64,000 nucleotides of DNA. Source: an uncultured Eudoraea sp. (GTDB taxonomy: Bacteria; Bacteroidota; Bacteroidia; Flavobacteriales; Flavobacteriaceae). Location: positions 1 to 64,000 of the forward strand of contig NZ_CAMYIP010000200.1 of the NCBI RefSeq assembly GCF_947258525.1, read 5' to 3'. Of this stretch, positions 1-7,893 are shown one piece after another. The first letter of the stretch is position 1. Each line of letters starts with the position of its first letter. The position numbers were made by a program, and so were the translations under genes. Below the pieces are notes generated by a model that had not been told where the DNA came from, ran no database searches, and saw only the letters and a program-made list of their open reading frames with translations.

Positions 1-26
1 ACGGGCAGCACGTGGTTCTTAATTTG

Positions 27-99
27 AGCGAAAAACGGGATTCGAACCCGCGACCTCCACCTTGGCAAGGTGGCGCTCTACCAACTGAGCTATTTTCGC
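27..99 (-). tRNA. tRNA-Gly (anticodon GCC)
   Basis: Read on the minus strand this folds as a complete cloverleaf. The acceptor strands are GCGAAAA and TTTTCGC, the D arm starts AGCTCAGTTGGTAGAGC, and the anticodon arm is CCACC-TTGCCAA-GGTGG. The T arm is GCGGGTTCGAACCCG. The anticodon is GCC, so it decodes glycine GGC/GGU. The discriminator base is U at position 27, and CCA is not encoded. The region upstream of its 5' end holds two decayed copies of the same gene. Confidence 0.95.
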
Positions 100-105
100 G
101 TATTT

Positions 106-193
106 AGAAAATAGCCCTTCAGTTTTTGAACTCTAATTGCTGTGTGGCAATATGGCGCTCAACTCCCGATAACTATCGGGAAGCTATTTTCGC
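106..193 (-). pseudogene. decayed tandem copy of tRNA-Gly (copy 1)
   Basis: This segment aligns with the intact tRNA. It keeps the 5' end (AGCTATTTTCGC on the plus strand), the TGGCGCTC stretch, the TGGCAA anticodon-loop core and a TTTGAAC T-loop remnant. The anticodon stem no longer pairs, and the D arm carries an inserted inverted repeat (CCCGAT..ATCGGG). It lies head to tail with the real gene: 5' ends fall at 99 and 193. Bases 88-144 are identical to 182-238. Its remnant 3' acceptor strand is complementary to the 5' end of the functional tRNA. I infer a non-functional duplicate. Confidence 0.6.
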
Positions 194-199
194 GTATTT

Positions 200-284
200 A
201 GAAAATAGCCCTTCAGTTTTTGAACTCTAATTGCTGTGGCAATTTGGGCTCAACTCTCGATATCTAATGGGAAGCTATTTTCGC
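200..284 (-). pseudogene. decayed tandem copy of tRNA-Gly (copy 2)
   Basis: This is a second degenerate unit with the same layout as the copy at 106-193 but more divergent. The inserted inverted repeat has become CTCGAT..ATGGG, and TGGCGCTC has become TGGGCTC. Its 5' end (AGCTATTTTCGC) falls at 284, 91 bp from the previous copy. The anticodon stem cannot form, so a functional tRNA is unlikely. Confidence 0.55.
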
Positions 285-454
285 ATATTCTAAAGAACGT
301 GGCACCTTAAAAAGGGATGCGGACGCAAATTTAATACAATTCTATAGAAAGCAAAGAACTTTTAACCAAAAAGAATATGATGATGCGCAATAAAAGTAAT
401 TTTTTTTATCCAGGATTATGGTACCCTGGATGAGGACTAATTAGCCTGCTTAAA
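285..454. other. intergenic region between tRNA remnants and mutS
   Basis: I see no coding region here. The only structure is an inverted repeat at 408-431 (ATCCAGG..CCTGGAT) next to a T-run on the plus strand. For the minus-strand mutS transcript this would give a hairpin followed by A residues, so it is not a standard intrinsic terminator. Confidence 0.4.
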
Positions 455-3076
455 TCAGGAAGTAGCCTTTTTATTCTTAGTGAGCATTCGTTTAATTTCG
501 TTAAGTTTCATCAGCGCCTCAACAGGTGTTAATGTGTTGATGTCTAAATGAATTAATTCCTCCTTAATTCGTTCCAATAAAGGATCATCAAGATTAAAAA
601 AACTGAGTTGCATTTCATTTTGTGCCGCTTGCAGATTATCCGTGAGTTCTTCACTGGAATGGGATTTTTCCAATTTTTTTAAGATCTTCTCGGCCTTATG
701 GATAACTTGCTGGGGCATTCCTGCCATTTTTGCCACATAGATTCCAAAACTGTGTTCACTCCCGCCGGGCACAAGCTTCCTTAAAAACAGTACAGTATCC
801 TTTAACTCTTTTACAGCTACATTGTAATTCTTTATCCGCTCAAAGGTGGTTGCCATTTCATTTAGTTCATGATAATGGGTCGCAAAGAGGGTCTTTGCCC
901 TGGCCGGATGTTCATGCAGGTATTCAGAAATTGCCCAGGCAATGGAAATCCCGTCATAGGTGCTGGTGCCCCTTCCAATTTCATCAAGCAGGATAAGGCT
1001 TCTGTCTGAAAGATTGTTGAGGATAGATGCCGTTTCATTCATTTCTACCATAAAAGTAGATTCTCCAAGAGATATATTATCACTGGCGCCAACTCGTGTA
1101 AAAATCTTGTCAACATAACCTATCTGGGCCGCTTCCGCCGGAACATAACTTCCCATCTGTGCCAGTAAAACAATGAGGGCAGTTTGTCTCAATATAGCCG
1201 ATTTGCCGCTCATATTTGGCCCTGTAATCATAATAATTTGTTGAGATTCCCTGTTTAAAACCAGGTCATTGGGTATATAGGACTCGCCCAAAGGCAGTTG
1301 CTTTTCTATAACAGGATGCCGGCCATTCTTAATGGATATTTCGGTGCTGTCATTTAAGGCGGGGGCCACATAATTGTTTTCTTTTGCAAGTTGTGTAAAA
1401 CCACACAGGCAATCCAGCCTGGCAATCTGATGGGCATTTTGTTGAACAGGTGCAATATATTCCTGTAACCATACGACTAATTGCGAGAACAACTGTTGTT
1501 CCAGACTTAAAATGCGTTCCTCAGCTCCTAAGATCTTAGCTTCGTATTCCTTTAATTCCTCCGTAATATACCGTTCTGCGTTTACAAGGGTTTGCTTTCG
1601 TATCCATTCTTCAGGAACTTTGTCCTTGTGTGTGTTGCGTACTTCAATATAGTAGCCGAAAACATTATTTGAGGCAATTTTCAGGGAGCTGATCCCAGTG
1701 CGTTTCGTTTCTCTTATCAGCATCTGATCCAGATGGTCCTTCCCGCTGAAGGCCAAATCCTTTAGCTCATCAAGCTCAGCAGAATATCCTTTTGCTATAA
1801 CATTGCCTTTAAGAACATTAACTGGAGCATCTTCCTGTAACAGCTTTTTTATTTTTTCACGGACGGCATCACAATTATCCAATTTGTCTCCTATGAGTCT
1901 TAAGGATTCATTTTCACTTTGAGTAATTAATTGTTTTATGGGTACAATAGCTTCTAATGAATTTTTTAATTGTACCGTTTCCCTGGGGTTCACTTTTCCG
2001 GTAGCGACTTTTGAAATTAGCCGTTCAAGATCTGCTATATGTTTAATTCCATACTGCAGTTTTTGGAGTGAACCTTCATTTTCAAGGAAATAAGAAATTA
2101 CGTCATGCCTGCGCCTTATTTTTTCAATATTCTTAAGGGGCAGTGCCAGCCAGCGTTTTAATAGGCGCCCGCCCATAGAAGAAATAGTCTTATCAATAAC
2201 GTCTATAAGGGTAACAGCATTTTCATTATGCGAATGGTATAATTCCAGGTTTTTTATAGTAAATCTATCCATCCAGATATATTCCTCTTCGGCTATTCTT
2301 TGGATCTTACTGATATGCTGCAATTGATTATGCCGGGTATCAGAAAGATAATGCAATGCTGCACCTGAAGCTATTATTCCATACTTCAAATGAGCTATGC
2401 CAAAACCTTTTAAGGTTGTGGTTCTAAAATGGTTGGTAAGGGTCTCTTGGGCATAATCCTCCTGAAAGATCCAGTCTTCCAGATAGAAGGTATGGAAACG
2501 GGTACCAAAAGCTTCCTTAAAATCTGTCTTATGTGCTTTTGAAACAAGAACTTCATTAGGGGCAAAATTTTGAAGCAATTTGTCTATTTGTTCTAACTTA
2601 CCCTCTGCGGTTAGGAATTCACCCGTAGAGATGTCTAAAAAAGAAACCCCATGTATCTTAACCCCGAAATGAACAGCACAAAGAAAATTATTGGATTTAG
2701 CACTTAATATATCATCATTTAGCGCTACTCCCGGTGTTACTAACTCTGTAACGCCTCTTTTAACTATGGTCTTGGTTAATTTAGGGTCTTCTAATTGATC
2801 ACAAATGGCAACCCGCTGACCTGCCTTAACCAGTTTAGGGAGATAAGTATTTAGCGAATGATGTGGAAAACCTGCCAGTTCTGTCCTGTCGCCCCCATTA
2901 TTTCTGTGGGTAAGTACAATCCCCAGAATTCCTGCTGCTTTTACGGCATCTTCCCCAAAAGTTTCATAGAAGTCACCTACCCTGAATAGCAAAAGTGCAT
3001 CAGGATATTTCGTCTTGATGGTATTGTACTGCCTCATCAGAGGCGTCACTTTCTTTATTTTATCGGAATTGGCCAA
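455..3076 (-). CDS. mutS: DNA mismatch repair protein MutS
   Basis: MutS recognises mismatches and small insertion/deletion loops and recruits MutL to start repair. At 873 aa it is full length for the family. The N-terminal mismatch-recognition motif F-x-E is at residues 36-38 (GDFYETF). The C-terminal ABC-type ATPase carries the Walker A sequence GPNMSGKS near residue 620, Walker B with [10 protein letters not shown], and a FATHYHEL motif. The start ATG at 3076 gives a conventional N-terminus ([17 protein letters not shown]) matching the family just before domain I. It is divergent from the trmH-like gene, with about 150 bp between them. Confidence 0.97.
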   Translation of the reverse strand: MANSDKIKKVTPLMRQYNTIKTKYPDALLLFRVGDFYETFGEDAVKAAGILGIVLTHRNNGGDRTELAGFPHHSLNTYLPKLVKAGQRVAICDQLEDPKLTKTIVKRGVTELVTPGVALNDDILSAKSNNFLCAVHFGVKIHGVSFLDISTGEFLTAEGKLEQIDKLLQNFAPNEVLVSKAHKTDFKEAFGTRFHTFYLEDWIFQEDYAQETLTNHFRTTTLKGFGIAHLKYGIIASGAALHYLSDTRHNQLQHISKIQRIAEEEYIWMDRFTIKNLELYHSHNENAVTLIDVIDKTISSMGGRLLKRWLALPLKNIEKIRRRHDVISYFLENEGSLQKLQYGIKHIADLERLISKVATGKVNPRETVQLKNSLEAIVPIKQLITQSENESLRLIGDKLDNCDAVREKIKKLLQEDAPVNVLKGNVIAKGYSAELDELKDLAFSGKDHLDQMLIRETKRTGISSLKIASNNVFGYYIEVRNTHKDKVPEEWIRKQTLVNAERYITEELKEYEAKILGAEERILSLEQQLFSQLVVWLQEYIAPVQQNAHQIARLDCLCGFTQLAKENNYVAPALNDSTEISIKNGRHPVIEKQLPLGESYIPNDLVLNRESQQIIMITGPNMSGKSAILRQTALIVLLAQMGSYVPAEAAQIGYVDKIFTRVGASDNISLGESTFMVEMNETASILNNLSDRSLILLDEIGRGTSTYDGISIAWAISEYLHEHPARAKTLFATHYHELNEMATTFERIKNYNVAVKELKDTVLFLRKLVPGGSEHSFGIYVAKMAGMPQQVIHKAEKILKKLEKSHSSEELTDNLQAAQNEMQLSFFNLDDPLLERIKEELIHLDINTLTPVEALMKLNEIKRMLTKNKKATS

Positions 3077-3230
3077 AGTAGTTTATTCCCCTATTTTTGT
3101 CAACCAGGGAGTAAACGAAAATACTATTTTTCCCAGGGATTGTAACCCCTTGTTGATATTTTCGGATAACTTAGTACAAGTTCATTTAATAGAAGGTTTA
3201 CTCCTTAGATTTAGAAATCTTAGTCTTTAT

Positions 3231-3767
3231 ATGCGAAAACTTAAAAATAGTGAGTTAGACCGGCTGGATGTTATTCAGTTCAAAAAAGCACAAAAAACAC
3301 CTATAGTCCTTGTTTTGGACAATATCCGGAGTTTAAACAATATTGGTTCCGTCTTTAGAACCGCAGATGCTTTCCTGATTGAAAAGATTTATTTATGCGG
3401 GATAACTGCTTCTCCGCCCCACAAGGATATCCACAAAACAGCATTGGGAGCTACCGAAAGCGTTGCCTGGGAGTACAGAAAAAACACCGTAGGTTTAATT
3501 AAGGAACTTCAGAAAGACTATTCTTGCCTGGCGGTTGAGCAAACAGAAAATGCCATTCCCCTCAATCAGTTTGTTCCTAAAAGGTCAACAAAGTACGCCC
3601 TGATTTTTGGAAATGAAGTAAAAGGGGTTTCTCAGGAAGTAGTAGATATTTGCCAGGGTGTTTTAGAAATACCTCAGTATGGAACTAAGCATTCGTTGAA
3701 TATTTCTGTAAGTGCCGGAGTAGTCATTTGGGATCTTTGGTCTAAACTGCAGCCTGCTTCAAAATAG
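3231..3767 (+). CDS. TrmH/SpoU-family RNA 2'-O-methyltransferase
   Basis: This 178-aa SPOUT-class enzyme is predicted to methylate a ribose 2'-OH in tRNA or rRNA using SAM. All three SpoU motifs are visible: motif 1 N-x-G..R at 37-43 (NIGSVFR), motif 2 with FGNE at 126-129, and motif 3 with N157 in KHSLNISVSAG. The reading frame stays open upstream to 3015, into mutS. I chose the ATG at 3231 because the protein then begins just before the SpoU domain with no unlikely N-terminal tail. It has no substrate-binding extension, so the exact RNA target cannot be read from sequence. Confidence 0.88.
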   Translation: MRKLKNSELDRLDVIQFKKAQKTPIVLVLDNIRSLNNIGSVFRTADAFLIEKIYLCGITASPPHKDIHKTALGATESVAWEYRKNTVGLIKELQKDYSCLAVEQTENAIPLNQFVPKRSTKYALIFGNEVKGVSQEVVDICQGVLEIPQYGTKHSLNISVSAGVVIWDLWSKLQPASK

Positions 3768-3811
3768 AATAAATTACCTTTAGTCTTTTAGCCTGTAAAA
3801 GGCTAAAAAAT

Positions 3812-3841
3812 AAAAACCCTGACAGCAATGTCAGGGTTTTT
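3812..3841. terminator. bidirectional intrinsic terminator
   Basis: The stem AAAAACCCTGACA / TGTCAGGGTTTTT has a four-base loop (GCAA) and runs of T on both strands. It sits between the convergent SpoU methyltransferase and folK-dNK genes and can serve both. A second hairpin, TTTTAGCC/GGCTAAAA, lies just before it at 3786-3808. Confidence 0.85.
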
Positions 3842-3980
3842 GGATATATAGTTTGAGTTAGTTAGTTTCTCAAAATTGGATGTGCAAGAAAGTAATTCCT
3901 TTTCAACTATGCAAGAAAAATGCTAAATAAGTGTTAAAATGTAATGGCGTTTTCCTAAATAAAGCTTGTAGACAAAGGCC

Positions 3981-5120
3981 TTAGTCCGTAAGTGACTGCT
4001 CAAGAATTTTATCTATTATTAATTCGAAATCAGTGGTATTTTCCACAAAATCGAGATCTGCAATATCAATTATCAGGCTTTTACGATGAGGAAAACCCTT
4101 TAAAAAATCAAAATAGCCACGATTAATTTTCTCCAGGTATTCCTTATCTATTCCTTGTTCATATGAACGTCCTCTTTTTTTAATATTTTCTAACAAACGT
4201 TCGGTGCTCTGGTAAAGGAAGATATAGATATCGGGTTTTTTCACTTCTTTATACATAAAATTAAACATTTTACGATATAGCTTAAACTCCTCTTTTTGGA
4301 GCGTTATTTGTGCAAAAATCAAAGACTTATAGATATCATAATCACTTACCATAAAATTTTTAAAAAGATCAAGTTGAGTTGTATCATCTGTAAACTGCTG
4401 GTATCTGTCGGCCAAAAAGGACATTTCTAATGGAAAGGCGTATCTGCTTTGATCATTGTAGAACTTCGGTAAAAACGGGTTGTCCGCAAATCGTTCCAAT
4501 ACAAGTTTGGCATTATGCTCGTCGGCTATTTTTCTGGCCAGGGTAGTTTTACCTGCGCCAATGTTACCTTCAATAGCTACCAAATGCAGTTGGGAAAAGA
4601 GTAATTCCCTGCTTGGGTATAATTTATGCGGGGTTTGTTCCAGACTAGTCTTGTCTTTACATTCCTGCAACAAGTTTCTGGTATCTTTCCCTAGTATAGG
4701 ATGATAGTATTGAGGAGCAATATCTGCAAGAGGTTTTAGAACAAATCTTCTTAATTGCATTTGGGGGTGGGGTACCGTGAGTTCATCTGTTTTAATTATT
4801 TCAGAGTTGTAGTACAACAGATCAATATCAATATTTCTGGACTGATAACCTGCCCCTTCAGAGCGCTGACGGCCCATTTCCTGTTCAACTTTTAATAGTA
4901 TTTCCAGTACTTCTGAAGGTGTTTTATCTGTTTCTAGCGATAAACATGCATTTAAGAAGTCTTCCCCATCAAAACCCCACGAAGGGCTTTTATACACCCC
5001 GGAAATTTTAAGAATAGGACCAAGCTCTTTTTGCAAGAGTATGACGGCACGCTGCAAATTGAAAAGTCTGTTTCCAAGGTTACTTCCAAGCGAAAGATAT
5101 ATAGTTTTAGCTTCCTTCAT
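3981..5120 (-). CDS. folK: FolK-deoxynucleoside kinase fusion protein
   Basis: The N-terminal half (about residues 1-145) is 6-hydroxymethyl-7,8-dihydropterin pyrophosphokinase, a folate biosynthesis enzyme. It shows SLGSNLG at 10-16, the signature RSEGAGYQSRNIDIDLLYY, and metal ligands D98/D100. After a linker, a deoxynucleoside-kinase-like domain begins near 178 with P-loop GNIGAGKTT (185-193), a LER/NP motif and the lid RGRSYE. The DR-[ST] motif expected between P-loop and lid is not seen; the corresponding stretch reads SDYDIYKS. I use the ATG at 5120; an in-frame TTG at 5129 is less likely. Fusions of these two domains occur in Bacteroidota. Kinase activity of the second half is doubtful. 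A separate dNK lies at 43812-44426. Confidence 0.93.
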   Translation of the reverse strand: MKEAKTIYLSLGSNLGNRLFNLQRAVILLQKELGPILKISGVYKSPSWGFDGEDFLNACLSLETDKTPSEVLEILLKVEQEMGRQRSEGAGYQSRNIDIDLLYYNSEIIKTDELTVPHPQMQLRRFVLKPLADIAPQYYHPILGKDTRNLLQECKDKTSLEQTPHKLYPSRELLFSQLHLVAIEGNIGAGKTTLARKIADEHNAKLVLERFADNPFLPKFYNDQSRYAFPLEMSFLADRYQQFTDDTTQLDLFKNFMVSDYDIYKSLIFAQITLQKEEFKLYRKMFNFMYKEVKKPDIYIFLYQSTERLLENIKKRGRSYEQGIDKEYLEKINRGYFDFLKGFPHRKSLIIDIADLDFVENTTDFELIIDKILEQSLTD

Positions 5121-5260
5121 AGTGTACAAACAAAGGTAAGCCAGATGACGACTAAATTACAATAAAGAGACTCTATTTATTAAGCGCCTATTGGTTTAAT
5201 TACTCAGGTTGAATTATATCGAAGTAAAAAATAACTTCATGGCATCATCTTAAGTTTGGT

Positions 5261-5268
5261 TATCTTTG
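5261..5268 (+). promoter_or_regulatory. Bacteroidota -7 promoter element for sppA
   Basis: TATCTTTG fits the TAnnTTTG -7 consensus and lies 23 bp before the sppA start codon. No convincing -33 TTG at standard spacing was found. Confidence 0.5.
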
Positions 5269-5291
5269 ACAACTATTAAGTATAGAATTGT

Positions 5292-7049
5292 ATGAATTTT
5301 TTAAGAAACCTCCTTGCTGCGATAATAGGCACTTTGATAGCATTTGGTATAATGTTCTTCATGTTTATGATTTTTATAAGTCTTATTAATACTGAAGAAA
5401 CGGTAACAGTTAAGAAGAACTCCGTATTGGAGTTACAAATGAAATACCCTATTAATGATTATACCGGGAATAAAGAGGGAGATCCTTTTGATGTTCTTTT
5501 TGAGAAGGCGCAGGGGCTAGATGAAATTCTACATGCAATAAAGGTAGCAAAAGAGGATAACGATATTAAAGGGATCAGTATTAATAACAATTATATATCT
5601 GCCGGAATTTCCTCAACTCAGGCCATAAGAAATGCCCTGACTGATTTTAAAGAAAGCGGAAAATTTATATACGCATTCGGAGATTTTTATATGCAAAAAG
5701 ACTACTATTTGGCAAGCGTTGCAGATAGTATTTTTTTAAACCCGGTTGGGGCAATGGATTTTAAAGGACTTGCTGCGGAAGTATTATTTTTTAAAGACTT
5801 ACAGGATAAGACCGGTGTAAAAATGGAAGTCGTAAGGCACGGTAAATACAAAAGTGCCGTGGAGCCTTTTCTATCTAATGAGATGAGTGAGGAAAACAGA
5901 ACTCAAATCAAAGAACTTCTAAATTCAATTTGGAATACCATTGTTTCTGAAATTGCCTTAGACAGATCAATGTCAGAAGAGAATATTAATATTATAGCTG
6001 ACACTCTTGGTGGCAGAAAGCCAGAGTATGCAAAAGCTTCAGGATTGCTTGATGATGTTATTTACTACGATGAATATAAAAAACGATTAAAACAGGCTAT
6101 AGGTATTAGCGCGGACGATAAACTCAACACTATTTCACTTGAAGATTATACTAAGATTTCACGAAAAAAGAAATTAGGTGGTGGGAAAGATAAAATTGCA
6201 ATCATTTTTGCACAGGGTGAAATTCTCTATGGAGAGGGCGGACCGAATTATATTGGACAGGGAATTATTAACAAGGCTATTATTAAAGCCCGGGACGACA
6301 AGTCAGTTAAAGCAATTGTTTTAAGGGTTAACTCCCCGGGAGGTAGTGCGCTTACATCTGATATTATATGGCGTGAACTGGAAATGGCAAAAGAGAAAAA
6401 ACCTATTGTGGTATCTATGGGTGATGTTGCTGCTTCCGGTGGATATTATATTTCAGTAGGGGCAGATAAAATTTATGCCGAACCTACTACAATAACAGGA
6501 TCTATTGGCGTCTTTGGAACAATTCCTAATATAAATGAATTGGCAGCTAATATTGGAATCAATGCGGAGCAGGTAGGAACCAATAAAAACTCTGTTGACT
6601 ATTCGTTTTTTGAACCTATGAGTGATGAGTTTAGAGCTTTTGTTAAAGAAGGTATAGAGACTACCTACCAGACTTTTCTGAGTAAAGTATCTGAAGGTAG
6701 AAATATTACTATGGCCCGGGCAGATAGCCTTGCTCAGGGACGGGTTTGGAGTGGAACCGAAGCCAAAGAACTGGGACTGGTAGATGAGTTGGGTGGTCTT
6801 GAGGATGCAATTGAAGAGGCAGCCGTACTGGCCAATTTGGATTCTTACTCAATCAGGAAATACCCGAAATATAAAACCAGTTTTGAACGTTTTATGGAAG
6901 ATTTTGGAGGGGCAAGTATACTTAACAAGGAACAAATAATCCGAAAAGAGATTGGCGATGAGATTTACGGACTTTATAGAGAAGTCAAATCTGTAATGGA
7001 ACAAAAAGGAATTCAGGCGCGTTTGCCCTTTACCTTAACCATTAAATAG
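5292..7049 (+). CDS. sppA: signal peptide peptidase SppA, 67K type
   Basis: This is a membrane-anchored serine protease thought to degrade cleaved signal peptides. At 585 aa it is the long, two-domain form. Residues about 5-32 form one hydrophobic transmembrane segment. The Ser/Lys dyad is visible: K187 in GKYKSAVEPF in the N-terminal repeat and S382 in GDVAASGGYY in the C-terminal repeat. The queuosine-precursor transporter gene starts four bases after its stop, suggesting co-transcription. Confidence 0.95.
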   Translation: MNFLRNLLAAIIGTLIAFGIMFFMFMIFISLINTEETVTVKKNSVLELQMKYPINDYTGNKEGDPFDVLFEKAQGLDEILHAIKVAKEDNDIKGISINNNYISAGISSTQAIRNALTDFKESGKFIYAFGDFYMQKDYYLASVADSIFLNPVGAMDFKGLAAEVLFFKDLQDKTGVKMEVVRHGKYKSAVEPFLSNEMSEENRTQIKELLNSIWNTIVSEIALDRSMSEENINIIADTLGGRKPEYAKASGLLDDVIYYDEYKKRLKQAIGISADDKLNTISLEDYTKISRKKKLGGGKDKIAIIFAQGEILYGEGGPNYIGQGIINKAIIKARDDKSVKAIVLRVNSPGGSALTSDIIWRELEMAKEKKPIVVSMGDVAASGGYYISVGADKIYAEPTTITGSIGVFGTIPNINELAANIGINAEQVGTNKNSVDYSFFEPMSDEFRAFVKEGIETTYQTFLSKVSEGRNITMARADSLAQGRVWSGTEAKELGLVDELGGLEDAIEEAAVLANLDSYSIRKYPKYKTSFERFMEDFGGASILNKEQIIRKEIGDEIYGLYREVKSVMEQKGIQARLPFTLTIK

Positions 7050-7053
7050 CTTA

Positions 7054-7764
7054 ATGACTCCCAAAAATAGAAAACAAGCATATCGCATATACATATACCT
7101 GGGGGCCCTTTTTATTACTTCTTTGGTGGTTTCCAATTTAATTTTCCAAAAATTCTTTTTTTGGTATCCTTTTGGTGATGTAACTGTTTTTGGAGCACCT
7201 TTATTTGAAATTTCGGTTGGGGTCTTACCATATCCCATTACCTTTTTAATAACGGACCTTATTTCCGAAATATTTGGAAGGAAGAAAGCCAATCAGGTGG
7301 TTACCACAGGTATTTTTGCCTCCTTTTTTTCCATGGGGATTATTCTGATTTCAGACTTTGCGCCTGCTATTCCTTCATCTCCCGTGGACGATGCTGTTTT
7401 CAGGAGCGTTTTTGCATTATCTCCTTTAGCTGTGCTTGCCTCAATGCTGGCCTACCTGAGCGCACAATACGTGGACATTGCTATCTATCATTTCTGGAAA
7501 CGCCTCACTAAAGGCAAATTATTATGGCTTCGCAATAATTTCTCCACTTTTTCTTCGCAAATTATAGATACCACTACTGTAGTGGGTCTGCTTTGCATTT
7601 TTGGGGTTATACCCTGGAGTATGTTCCGTGGGTTGGTTATAAGCGGTGTTATTTTTAAAATATTTATCGCTTTTCTGGACACCCCATTTCTGTATTTGTT
7701 CGTATATATCTTCAGAAAGAGATTTAAATTGGCCGTGGGTGAAGAAATTAACCTTGATGCCTGA
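7054..7764 (+). CDS. queuosine precursor transporter, YhhQ/VUT family
   Basis: This is a 236-aa integral membrane protein with about six hydrophobic segments. It carries the family pattern of a short polar N-terminus, a VVSNLIFQK first helix, then GDVTVFGAPLFEISVGVLPYPITFLITD and EIFGRKKAN. YhhQ-family proteins import 7-cyano/7-aminomethyl-deazaguanine for tRNA queuosine modification. The family assignment is from recognition; the substrate is inferred. It follows sppA by four bases. A near-perfect inverted repeat at 7773-7800 (AGTAGCA..TGCTACT), without a T-tract, follows it. Confidence 0.88.
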   Translation: MTPKNRKQAYRIYIYLGALFITSLVVSNLIFQKFFFWYPFGDVTVFGAPLFEISVGVLPYPITFLITDLISEIFGRKKANQVVTTGIFASFFSMGIILISDFAPAIPSSPVDDAVFRSVFALSPLAVLASMLAYLSAQYVDIAIYHFWKRLTKGKLLWLRNNFSTFSSQIIDTTTVVGLLCIFGVIPWSMFRGLVISGVIFKIFIAFLDTPFLYLFVYIFRKRFKLAVGEEINLDA

Positions 7765-7893
7765 AATTGATTAGTAGCATAGAATCTATTCTTTGCTACT
7801 TATATTAAGTTCCTTTTTATTTTTTAAGTTTTCGATAAAAGGTATACTAATATCAAATATTTTTAGTTCTAAACGGACTGAGCTTCATACATT

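Noticed and set aside
408-431. Inverted repeat next to a T-run, as a mutS terminator
   Set aside because: The T-run lies on the plus strand before the hairpin; the mutS transcript would have A residues after the stem, so it is not a normal intrinsic terminator.
730-996. Possible plus-strand gene inside mutS
   Set aside because: It is fully antisense to conserved MutS coding sequence, and its product has no recognisable features.
3015-3230. N-terminal extension of the SpoU methyltransferase
   Set aside because: It overlaps mutS, and the residues do not look like the family; the ATG at 3231 gives a standard SpoU protein.
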